Positions 46,073 through 55,561 of a stretch of DNA of 64,000 bases are shown here, piece by piece. The DNA is from Shinisaurus crocodilurus (Eukaryota; Chordata; Lepidosauria; Squamata; Shinisauridae): positions 67,001-131,000 of the forward strand of contig JAHFWL010001295.1 of the NCBI GenBank assembly GCA_021292165.1, read 5' to 3'. The stretch's first letter is position 1, and the number at the start of each line of letters is the position of its first letter. The position numbers and the translations under genes were made by a program. The notes beneath the pieces were generated by a model. That model worked only from the letters and a program-made list of their open reading frames with translations. It was not told where the DNA came from and made no database searches.

Positions 46073-46207
46073 CAGTGTTTCTCAACCTTGGGTCCCCAGA
46101 TGTTTTTGGCTTACAACTCCCAGCATGCCCCAGCCAGCATAGCTGGCTGGGGCATGCTGGGAGTTGTAGGCCAAAAACATCTGGGGACCCAAGGTTGAGA
46201 AACACTG
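46073..46207. mobile_element. Palindromic hAT MITE, perfect 8-bp duplication
   Basis: Flanked by ctctaggg twice. 'cagtgtttctcaaccttggg' mirrored by 'cccaaggttgagaaacactg'. The core 'acaactcccagcatgcccca' is mirrored around 'gccagcatagctggc'. Near-perfect 135-bp palindrome able to fold along its whole length. Confidence 0.93.
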
Positions 46208-46543
46208 CTCTAGGGTCTAATGAAAGCTAGATATTAACAGTATACTGATCATTTTCATGTAGACACTGTATTAAAGAGCATGGGCAAACCTGCAATACCC
46301 CACAAATCAAAGGGCACAGGGTAAAGCAGTAGTCACTCAGCATCTCCCTCTGTGGGCTACCTCAGAGGAATAACAAGTACACCCCATCCCTGAGAGGCAG
46401 TTCAAAAGGATACTATTGTAACAAATGCCACTGAGAAATGCAGGAAAATTAACAAGGTCAAAGGGATCCAGATAATCAGTTTCAGCCCAGAAAACATAGT
46501 TTGTTTATCACTTTCCAAAAATTTGAAATTTAACACAGGATGA

Positions 46544-47079
46544 CAGGGATGTTGAAGGGTCCTTGGTTTCGAGTCACAAGTCGAGTCACGAGTCTTTGGA
46601 CCCGAGTCTCGAGTCCGAGTCCTTGGTCCAAAATGGTGAGTCACGAGTCACTCCCAAAGCTGACTCCACAAGTCCCTATTAAAATCAATTGGGGGGGGGG
46701 GGTTCCCAGCAAAATAAGGCTATTTCAGATGTGTGGCTTAAATAAATTCTAGGCACAAGTGTGCCTTTTTATTTCAAAAATAAAAACCAACCTATTAGTG
46801 TGCCTTTTGTCCTATACTTTGATCATTGTGTCATGGTAGTAGCTTGTTGCTTGACTCAAGGTTGGCCTCATAACTTGAACATGATGCTAGCCATACATGC
46901 TAATGCTTATTTATACCTGTGTCCTAAGAGAAAGTATGTCCACCTAAATTCCGGGGATGTTGAAGAGTCCTTGGTCTCGAGTCCCATTAAAAATATTGGG
47001 ACTCGAGTCTGACTCGAGTCAAAGGGGGGACTCAGTCCGACTCACGAGTCGAGTCCTGGAGTCCGAGTCCCCATCCCTG
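46544..47079. mobile_element. hAT element rich in GACTCGAGTC words
   Basis: Flanked by caggatga on both sides (perfect 8 bp). Ends 'cagggatgttgaag' and 'ccccatccctg'. Both subterminal zones are packed with 'cgagtc'/'gactcg' words (at 46565-46640 and 46975-47065). No transposase frame in the A+T-richer middle. Confidence 0.85.
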
Positions 47080-47369
47080 CAGGATGATACTTATTTAAAC
47101 CAGAAGAGTCCAAATATTTTTTTTTTTAAAGAGGACACACTACTGTCTCTGTCAATACAGCTAGAAGAAACCCATCTCTGCTATTCTGGTCCAAAGTGCC
47201 AACCTAGCCATCTTACTCAGCCAGGATGGGCATTAGCCGCATGGCTCCAAATATCCTGTCTACATTATCAGGCTGAACAAATTGAAAGATATCTTAAAAA
47301 GTTGGTAAGACCAATAGATATCTCCAACACAGACTTGGCTTCCAAGGGAGCTGAATGGTGGAAGATTCA

Positions 47370-47556
47370 TGAAGGATAAAAGGAATTACTTCTTTACACA
47401 GCACTTAAACTATGAAATTTGCTACCACAAGATATAGTGATGGCCACCAACATGGATGGCTTTAAAAGGGGATTAGACAAATCAGCTGAAGATAGGGTTA
47501 TCAATGGCTATAGTCATTATGGCTATATGTTAACTCGATTATCAGAAGCAATATTA
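47370..47556 (+). pseudogene. CR1-like LINE 3' part, first half
   Basis: 'gctaccacaagatatagtga', 'ggccaccaacatggatggc' and 'tttaaaaggggattagaca' are the final coding and 3' region of a CR1 subfamily. Continues at 48570 after an insertion. Confidence 0.7.
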
Positions 47557-47985
47557 TAATTTATTTAAAATATTTCTAGCCCACCTTTCAGGCCAAGAAC
47601 CCTCCCAAGGCAGTTTACATAATAAAGTCCCATACAGTAAAAACATATACAATGATAAAACAGCAAATACTAATAAAATCAACAATCACAGGGAAATCCA
47701 ACAACAATTTTAAAAAAAATCCCACTAAGCAATAAAACATCTAGCCTAACATCTAAAATACAATTGCAGCTAAAATCCCAGAACATTCCAATAAAACATA
47801 ATCAGGAAAAGGCCAGAGAAAACAAGTAAAGTCTTCAGGCAATTCCTAAAAGCTTGCAATGATGGGGCCTGGGCCCAGACCAACATATCTTGCCGCCCAC
47901 CTGGCCAGCCTGCCCGCTCAGCTGGCTGGCCCAGCGGGCCACTCGTTCCTGCCATCCAGCCACACCTGGCTGTCTAGCCGCTCCT

Positions 47986-48091
47986 GCTTTGTGCCCCAGC
48001 CATAGGGCTCACCTGAGAGATCAGCTGAACTCAGTCGAGAGGTCAGCCAACCTCTAGTGGGAGCCCTGCAGCTGGGGCACAAAGCAGGAGC
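47986..48091. repeat. G+C-rich inverted repeat
   Basis: 'cctgctttgtgccccagc' and, 50 bp later, 'gctggggcacaaagcagg' are exact reverse complements, extended by 'agggctc' and 'gagccct'. A stable stem-loop. Confidence 0.88.
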
Positions 48092-48295
48092 ATCAGCCCA
48101 TGGTAAGAAGTGGCAGCTAGCAGCGCACCCAGCAGCTTGCTCTAGAGAGCCCTGCCAGTTGCTCTCTTGCCACAGCATATGCCACAGTGGGAGAAGGGCT
48201 GGTGGGGCTCTCCAGAGCACACACTGGATGCAATGGGGAGGCAGCGGGGGCCCTCCTGGCAGGGACGGAAGGGCCTACCATTATGCACGGCTGGA

Positions 48296-48402
48296 ATGTT
48301 TCATGCCAGCAGGGAATTCCCCCAGATATGTCATTTGCTGGGAGACCTAGGGCTACTGGGAAGATACATCCCAAGAAAAACATCGTGGCAATGGGGATGG
48401 GG
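48296..48402 (+). repeat. Direct repeat unit, copy 1
   Basis: 'ccagcagggaattccccca', 'gggctactgggaagat' and 'aagaaaaacat' recur at 49160-49262. Confidence 0.75.
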
Positions 48403-48559
48403 GAGAGGGCTGCAATTCTCCACTCTTCCCACCCCTCCACCTGATGCAGGCACATCAGCCGGTGTAATGGCAGGGCCAGCCGTGATGGGGCCTGACAAAT
48501 CCCCAACTGCAACCCATTCCAGAAGTATGAGGCCACTAAGGAGAAGACTCTCTCCCAGT

Positions 48560-48728
48560 GCTGCAATTACAGTTGCTAGGGAACATGAACATGAGGATGC
48601 TCTTACACTCATGTTCTAAGCTTGTGGGTTTCCCAAAGGAATCTGTTTCACCACTGTGGGGACAGAATACTGGACTGATAGGCTTTTGGTCTAATCCAGC
48701 ACAGCTCTTCTTATCTTCTTACAACTGT
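48560..48728 (+). pseudogene. CR1-like LINE 3' end, second half
   Basis: 'gttgctagggaacatgaaca', 'gtgggtttcccaaaggaatc', 'gacagaatactggactgat' and the tail 'cagctcttcttatcttctta'. Same subfamily as the reversed piece at 52325-52400. Confidence 0.7.
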
Positions 48729-49159
48729 AGTACTGTAATGTCCAGGTGGGTAGAGATACAAGTGATTCCATCCACAAAGTACTTTGCAAACTGGTCATAG
48801 CAAGCTTCTGAGGGTTCCTCTATCTCCTTTTAGAGGACCAGCTATAAAAAAACCCCTCACCACTCTGAACAGCAATATAGGCTGGTGCTGATGGTGGAGA
48901 AAAATTATTTGCTGCCATCACTGCCTTGGAATGGGCCCTACAGTGGGATCTAGTCTGTGTTCGGTTGGATTCACAATTAATTTTCCTCCACTACTGTTCT
49001 AACCATAATCCCACTTGTTTCATAACCCTGGGTCCACAGTAATCCAAGGAGCCATATGGACTCTCTAAGAGCGAGAGATGAATTGGGACCAATTATTTCA
49101 ACTGCCTGGATCATGTCAAAGTTTCAGAAGATTTACCAAGACACTGGGAAAATTTCCAG

Positions 49160-49262
49160 CCATGCCAGCAGGGAATTCCCCCAAATATGTTATCTGCCAG
49201 GGGACCGAGAGCTACTGGGAAGATGCATCACCTGCATCTCAAGAAAAACATGGCAATGGGGA
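49160..49262 (+). repeat. Direct repeat unit, copy 2
   Basis: Second copy of the 48296 unit, with a few indels. Confidence 0.75.
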
Positions 49263-49339
49263 GACTAACCTGGCCCATACATCAGCCAAAAAAGGAGCAG
49301 TTGCACCACTTCAGTTATGGCCATTTCCCTTCACTCCTC

Positions 49340-49485
49340 TCCCCTTATGTGTCTTGGCTTTTTAGTTTGTAAGCCTGATGGCAGGACTTCTCTCTCTTTT
49401 TTATGGATGTGATCTGCTTTGGGGGACAATAACTGTCTGAAAAGCAGGATACAAATACAGTAAATAAATAAAATAATAAATAAGA
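49340..49485 (+). repeat. L2-like LINE 3' tail, plus
   Basis: 'tttgtaagcctgatggcag', 'gatctgctttgggggacaa', then TAAA repeats. Confidence 0.6.
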
Positions 49486-49552
49486 GGCATTAGAAAACTA
49501 TTTGGATTGATTAGTCTACAGGGCCAAACTATTCTAATAGGGTCCCTTATCC

Positions 49553-49780
49553 CTGCAGAGTTGGGTAGTCATTGTATGTAATTTAAACGTAACCACGTAG
49601 TGATCTGTCCATGACAAGGGAGTTATAACAATTTCCTCAACGTCCAGATCACTCTCATTGTGCCCAGTACAAAACACCAATCCAAAGGTATGACCTGCCA
49701 CATGTGTAGGGCCAAATAAGAACTTATATAGGCCATGGTTGTCATAGAGGCGGTGGGAAGAAACAGCTGCTATTAATTAA
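49553..49780 (-). pseudogene. L2-like LINE endonuclease fragment, minus
   Basis: On the minus strand one frame reads 'THVAGHTFGLVFCTGHNES' and then 'LSWTDHYVVTFKL'. The order T-H-x-A-G-H-T-(L/F)-x-L-(I/V)-F followed by W-(S/T)-D-H-Y is the C-terminal part of the APE-type endonuclease of L2-clade LINEs, with the catalytic D-H pair visible. Continuous with neither the reverse transcriptase nor the N-terminus in one frame, so inactive. It lies next to an L2-like tail on the opposite strand (49340-49485), which therefore belongs to another copy. Confidence 0.72.
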
Positions 49781-51049
49781 CACACAGCAAATCTACTTGG
49801 AAGTGTAGCTTATGCAGAAAAGACACATATCCGGGCTGACCTATGTGTTTAGAAAAAGCAGATGGCTTAGCTCTCCTACGAGTGGGCCATTTTAGAGAAC
49901 AGTTTGGCCCATGTCTGAATGTTTTGCTATGGTTTACCTAATTCAGAATTACATGTGCCATAATTGGGACTATTCAGGATGCTATACTACCAATGCCTCA
50001 GAGTAGGCATACAACTGGCTAGGCTGTACCATGTAGTGTATTGCAATGCTAAAGCAACTGTACCTTCTGTTCAAGGTAATAGCACAGATACACTCCTTCT
50101 TTCCAGGGGGTTCTTACATTTGGGCTTGTAGTACCTAGCATCAGGGCAACGGCTTCAAGCAGACAGCATGTTGAAAGGCTTTGTATTTCAGAAATTGTGC
50201 TTCAGGCAGATAGTGTCTTGCAAAGGCCACCAAATGCCTGAAATCATTGCCTTAATGCTACGTAATGTAAGCTCCTTCATCCTTGGACCACTCTCTGTTC
50301 TAAGCTCCAACCTGATCATGCACCTGCTATACTATCTGCCTGTTAATCCTTTCATGGATTTCCTTTAGAACTGTTACCATTTTGTCTATACTGGTTGCTA
50401 AGCATCTATCACTACATTTATGTGTGGCTTGATAAAAGCATACTACCATCTCTCCCCAAAACACACTTAATTTTTTATCCTTAATCTTGCATCACTACTA
50501 TGCTTCTGAACACCCTATTCAGTGAACACTTGCTATTATATTGGACCTCTCCCTGCCAGAACTTATGTTCAGCTACATTCTTGCAAAAGTTTACCTACAT
50601 CTTCTGTTTGTCAATAAAGTAGAAATGGTAGAAAGAAAAACTATACAAAAGTTGTATAATTTCTTATTACCAAAACCACACACACATTATCACCTTTACT
50701 AAACGCTTGCTATTTGCCTGAAACCAAGCAAACCACCATCAAATGAAACTGACCACATCCTCAAGCTTTCAGCACAGATTAGTACAAAATCTGTAGAATT
50801 TATTAAGCAGTCAGTACCTATAGGAGAAGCATGTAGCTGCCTGCTTGTTCACAGATCCAAGATGGGTTTCATGTAAAATGCATCACTGTATTACAAATTA
50901 AAACCATCTTCTACATCACTACAAATGCTTTTTGGAAAAGGGACATCTTCATGTTCCTGTCACTTTAGCTGCCACCCTCATTTCCAAAACGGTCAGCACA
51001 TAGAGCAAGATCTCTCTAGAAGATAGAAAAAGCCAAGGAAATTTATACA
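49781..51049. other. Unclassified sequence, possibly old LINE
   Basis: Probably partly L2-derived in continuation of the endonuclease piece, but too decayed to read. No host gene. Confidence 0.35.
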
Positions 51050-51420
51050 GGAGAAGGCATTCCCTCAATTAAGCAGGACCCAACTCATTTAGGACTCTTA
51101 AAGATCAAAATTAGCTCCTTCAATTGAGCCTGGAAACTAAGCAAGGACCAGTGAAGAGCTGCCAATATGGGAATAATATAATCAGTATAATCATATAAAT
51201 CCCCAGGTTGCCATAGTCTGCATCAATTAATGACTCTGGCCCATCTTCAAGGGAAGCCACATATATCTCTGCAGCAGTCCAAACAAGAGGTTACCAGGAC
51301 ATGAATTACAGAAACTATATCCTTATTTCGCCAGAGGTGGGCATAACTGGCATACCAGCCAAAGATGGTAAAATGCACTCTAAGCCTCCGTGCACACCAA
51401 CATCTAAACATAGCACCAGG
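51050..51420 (-). pseudogene. L2-like LINE ORF fragment, minus
   Basis: Phrases 'caactcatttaggactctta', 'tagctccttcaattgagcc', 'cagtccaaacaagaggttac' and 'caggacatgaatta' parallel the L2 reverse-transcriptase C-terminal region at 54360-54800. Interrupted on the right by the hAT at 51452. Confidence 0.6.
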
Positions 51421-51451
51421 TTCAGGTAGTATGAACCTGTTCTCTATAGGG

Positions 51452-52010
51452 CAGGGATGGGGAACCCTAACCCTGGCCCATGGAGATTCACATCTGGCCT
51501 CTTGAGTTTCTTCTGCGGGCCCGACCCTTTCTATCTCAAACCCTGTGCAGGAAACCCCTGCTCTTATCTTCGATCAATAATCTGATCAGTGATCGAAGGT
51601 AAGAGCTGGGATTTCCCTGCTGAATGCTGAAGAAAGACAGCCTTTCTTCCGCACACTGCAGGGTAAGGCTGATGTTATCTCTGATCAGTGATTGGAGATG
51701 AGAGGGGGTTTAAAGGCATTTAAACTTTAAATACCTTGTTCTTTAAATACCCTGTAAGGAACTGTGGTTTGTATGTCTGAAAGCTGATACACTGGGGCTT
51801 ACCCCAGAGCAGACAAGCATAGAATTGAGCTGTGGTTTGTATGTTTGGTGGGAAAAGGTCTAAATTGGTATGAATTATACCTGGCCCTGCCCACTTTGTG
51901 TTTGCCTAGACCCCTGTGCCCTCAGGCCCACCCACTGCAGAAAGGCACCCCCAAAACCCTTCCCAAATTGGAATTTGTTCCCCCATGCTGAAAAAAGTTC
52001 ACCACACCTA
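51452..52010. mobile_element. hAT element, 559 bp
   Basis: 'cagggatggggaaccc' left, 'gttcaccacaccta' right, flanked by ctataggg and ctaaaggg. Non-coding. Confidence 0.78.
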
Positions 52011-52324
52011 CTAAAGGGGACTATGATTCCCAAGCCACTCCCTGAATCGAAATTGCAAACAACACCTTAATCGAAGAATTTATTTCAGTTTCAGATTACT
52101 ATCTCTTATCCAGCCCCTAAGAGCCCGCAGACAAATGTTCTGAAACAGTGCCACTGCTCCAGAATCTGGTAACACTGCACCACACATTTTCAGATGATCT
52201 CACCGAGTGGCTGCATTCAGATGTTAAGGGAGGTGAAACTGAACCCAAAGGACATAATCTCCTCAAATAATGCTAAACAAGAACAACAATAAGCACAAAG
52301 TGGCGTACATATATGAAATAACAA

Positions 52325-52400
52325 CATAAGAAGAGCCATGCTGGATCAGACCAAAGGTCAATCTATTCCAGTTTTCTGTTCACACAGTGGCCTGTCCCAG
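52325..52400 (-). repeat. CR1-like 3' tail, minus
   Basis: 'aacataagaagagccatgct', 'ggatcagaccaaaggtcaat' and 'ctgttcacacagtggcc' are the reversed tail of the CR1-like copy at 48560-48728. Confidence 0.72.
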
Positions 52401-53699
52401 ACAGGAGGGTGTGAGAAATGGAAAGCAAGAGTTACCTCAGTCAAAGGCACCTGGGATAAAACTGGGGACAAAGCAGTACAGTACAAAAGCAAAAATGATA
52501 GAAAAAGCTATCTTAGATGACCAATTTACATATTGTGGGATTACCTAAGGATGAGCAAGATTTTGACTTAATCGGCTACCTTGCAGAATACATTCCCAAA
52601 GTGCTGGACTTAAACTCAATGGATGATCCCATTAAAGTGGAAAGAGCATGTAAAATGCCCTTGAGAACCACATCTAATACTACAAACAGCAAGAAACAAT
52701 CATTCTTACGTTCTGCAATTTTCAGACCTCAGAAAGAAAAGGCTGAATGATGAAAGCAGCATAGGGTGAAAGACAAGGGGACACAGTCCTAAGATCGCAT
52801 TTGTAATTTTTCTTTTACTGACTGCAATTCCAGTACTCAGGTACTAAGAGCCTGGCCTTTCTTCCACCAAAGTAAGTCTCCAGGGGAAAATGCTGAAGTT
52901 TTTTTCTCCTGTACCCAGACCAACCCAAGGTCAGATACAGGCAAAAGCCATTTCTCTTCTGAGATGCAAAGTGACAGAAAGATCTTCAAAAGGATAAGTG
53001 AAAGTAAAAGCTTTAAGAGGAAAGCAACAGCTAGCAAAAACACATCCTAAACTCCCCAATGCTCTCCTCACATATGCTCAGTTACTTTGATATGCATGCT
53101 CTATCACACTAGAGTATTGTTTTAATTTACTACTGCTGTGCATCTATTAGATTCAATTATGGTACTCATTGTCACACACTTGAAAAGAGCCAAGAATTAG
53201 TCTTTACATATATCCATCACTGATTTGGGGTGTTACACCTCAAGAGCGGCAACAGTCTGAAAAGGATCAGGTGGTACTAGCTGGTAGCAGCTTATGTGAA
53301 GGTTCAATCAGCCACAAGCCACCCACATTCCTCTATCCCCAGATGCAAAGCACATAATTTACCATTTCTCCAGATCCTAGAAAAGCAAGTTCTCACAAGG
53401 TGCAGTGTTCCTCCATCTCCTTCCAGCATTTTCTATATTGTGTTCCATTTCTACCTCAGTATGGGAAACATCAAGAAAGGAGAAGGGACAAAGCTTTTTC
53501 TGATCTCAAATTTAGCAGATATCTGTGCTCTATCATCTCTGATGTCTCATGATTTAATTTGATTCGTTTTTATGTGAAAAGATGGCCCTCTCTCATGTCC
53601 CCACCAGATGCACCTCACCACAGCTCCAGCACCTTGCCCAAGAATGGAATACTGGGCAAGCTCCAGCACCTTGCCCATCTCTACAATGGCACTCAATAA
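52401..53699. other. Unclassified sequence, no gene seen
   Basis: Short frames only; nothing recognised. 52500-52750 is open in one plus frame for 77 codons without a known motif. Confidence 0.4.
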
Positions 53700-53925
53700 A
53701 CTAGCTCAAGTATAAGCCAGACCACAAAGAAGAAAGTAAGTTTTTAGGGCCTACTCGAAGACTTGCAATGATAGCGCTTGGCAGATATCAACTGGAACAT
53801 AGTTCCACAAGCAGGGAGTCATTACTGCGAAGGTCCTAGACCTCGTACCCACCTGCCTAATTGCTCTTACAGGTGGGTAGATGAGCAGGGCCCCCAATGA
53901 TGATGCAAGAGAGGTTTATTTATTT
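53700..53925 (-). pseudogene. L2-like LINE fragment, minus, first of three
   Basis: 'tagttccacaagcagggag' and 'gggcctactcgaagacttgc' match the extreme C-terminal coding part of L2-like ORFs. The reversed tail of the next copy begins at 53928. Confidence 0.55.
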
Positions 53926-53927
53926 AT

Positions 53928-54440
53928 TTCATTTCTATACTGCCCGATAGCCATAGCCTTTGGGCAGTTCACAACCATTAAAATGCAACATGATAAAACA
54001 TAAAAGTTTAAAGTTTAAAACTACAGTATAAAACTAAAATGAAAAATAAAAACCAAAATAAAGCCTAGCAGTGGTGCAAAGATTTAAAATACAGTAACAT
54101 ATTTAAAAACAAATGAAACTGAAAGACTAAAATGCCTGGGAAAATAAGGTCTTCACTTGGTGCCGAAAAGACCACAACATAGCCACCAGGCGAGTGTCTC
54201 TGGGGAGCACATTCCACAACTGGGGTGCCAAAATGACCTGCTCTTAGTAGCCACCCACCTCACAATCTTTGGTGAGGGTTCCTGGAGAAGAACTTCTGAA
54301 GTTGACCTTAGGATCCAGGCAGGTAAATATGAAAGGAGACAATCCTTCAGGTAACCTGGTCCCAACCCATTTAGGGATTTGAATGTTAACACCAGCACTT
54401 TGAATCAGTTCCGGAAATGGACTGGCAGCCAGTGCAGATG
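53928..54440 (-). pseudogene. L2-like LINE 3' end, minus, second of three
   Basis: The reversed tail ('atactgcccgatagccatag', TTTA units) precedes a minus-strand frame with 'MLVLTFKSLNGLGPGYLKD', the conserved C-terminal 'F-K-x-L-N-G-L-G-P-x-Y-L' motif of L2-clade reverse transcriptase proteins, and an upstream 'LHWLPVHFRN' in a linked frame. Open for 81 codons at 54153-54398. 5'-truncated; no catalytic motif present. Confidence 0.78.
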
Positions 54441-54484
54441 GAAACGTACTGGCATAATAGGAGGTTGGTAAGAGTGAAGGGTGA

Positions 54485-54880
54485 ATTTGAGTAATCTGGG
54501 CCCAATCCTTTTAGAGCTTTAAAGGTCAATCAATACTAGCTCTTTAATTTCGGTCTGGAAATGCACTGGCAACCAGTGCAGCTGGTACAATAGAGGTGTA
54601 ACATGATCTAGCTGCCTAGCATCTACCAATATTTGCATGGCTGCATTTTGCACCAGCTGAAGTTTCCAAACTGTCTTTAAAGGTAGTCCCATGTAGAGCA
54701 CATTACAGTAATCCAGCTTGTATGTCACTAGACCATGGATAACCGAAACAAGGTCTGTTCACTCCAGATAGGGTTGCAGTTATTGTACCAGCCTAAGCTG
54801 GTAGAATACATTCCTGGTGACTGCTGCCACCTGAGCTTCCCTAGTTAGCACCAAGTCCAGGAGAATTCCCAAATTGAGCT
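54485..54880 (-). pseudogene. L2-like LINE RT C-terminal fragment, minus, third
   Basis: The minus frame 54519-54728 reads 'YKLDYCNVLYMGLPLKT', 'KLQLVQNAAMQI' and 'LLYQLHWLPVHFQ', matching the thumb-side region of L2 reverse transcriptase downstream of the catalytic YADD. LHWLPV occurs here and again in the neighbouring copy, so these are two separate insertions or a duplication, not one frame-shifted ORF. Confidence 0.8.
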
Positions 54881-54987
54881 TGTATTTTCAGCTTGTTGAA
54901 TAGTTTAATGTTTTATGTTGTTATTAATTGCTGTTTTGTAAATTTCAACTTATTAACTGTTTCAAGTTTTAGTGCCCTGAGATCTAC

Positions 54988-55559
54988 CCGTATATACTCG
55001 AGTATAAGCCGACCCGAAAATAAGCCGAGGCCCCTAATTTTACCCTCAAAAAACTGGGAAAACTTATTGATTCAAGTATAAGCCTAGGGTGGGAAATGCA
55101 GCAGCTACAGGTACAGGTAAATTTAAAAATTACGGTAAATTTTAAAAAATTAAATTTAAAAAATAAAGATACGGTAGATACCAATAAAATTACATACATT
55201 ACGGTAATTGAGGCATCAGGAGGCTGATGGGAGTTGGAGCTTTTTCGGCGGCGGGGGGGTGCAGGTACGGCGGCGGGGGGGTGCAGGTACGGTGGCAGGG
55301 GGCCTGGGGGTCTGGGGGTGGCGGGGGGGTCCTGGGGGGGCTTTGGCGGCGGTGGGCCTTCAGCGGAGGCGGGCCTTTTTCGGCCGCGGGGGGGCATTTT
55401 CGGCCACGGGGGCATTTTCGGTGGTGGGGGGTGGCGGGGGTCCTGGCGGTGGCGGCGGGGGTCCTGGGGGGGGCGCTGACCCGAGTATAAGCCGAGGGGG
55501 GGCATTTTTCAGCACAAAAAATGTGCTGAAAAACTCGGCTTATACTCGAGTATATACGG
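54988..55559. mobile_element. Foldback-type DNA element, CCGTATATACTCGAG ends
   Basis: Left 'ccgtatatactcgagtataa' and right 'ttatactcgagtatatacgg' are perfect inverted repeats of at least 20 bp. TA lies one base outside the left end and directly outside the right end. 'aagccgag' blocks are also mirrored. The core is a G-rich tract (55225-55490). Superfamily undecided. Confidence 0.82.
55225..55490. repeat. G-rich irregular tandem tract
   Basis: Irregular repeats of 'ggcggcgggggggtgcagg' and 'gggggtcctgg'-like units, with many G4 runs and CpGs. Long glycine- or proline-rich frames here are compositional artefacts. Confidence 0.85.
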
Positions 55560-55561
55560 TA

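Larger units (their letters stand above)
47557..48510 (-). mobile_element. L2-like LINE piece inserted in CR1
   Basis: Starts with a reversed 3' tail ('agcccacctttcaggccaag', 'aaggcagtttacataat') followed by A-rich sequence and 'gcttgcaatgatggggcc', then the G+C-rich block with the inverted repeat at 47986-48091. It separates two halves of one CR1 copy. Confidence 0.55.

Noticed and set aside
48117..48619. Overlapping 149-150-codon frames on both strands
   Set aside because: They lie in G+C-rich repeat-derived DNA and include the duplicated 48296 unit and part of a CR1 tail.
55225..55490. CpG-island promoter of a host gene
   Set aside because: The GC-rich tract lies strictly inside inverted repeats of a mobile element and no gene follows.
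54984..55505. 173-codon proline-rich protein on minus
   Set aside because: It is the G-rich core of a foldback element read in reverse; repeats and composition explain the open frame.
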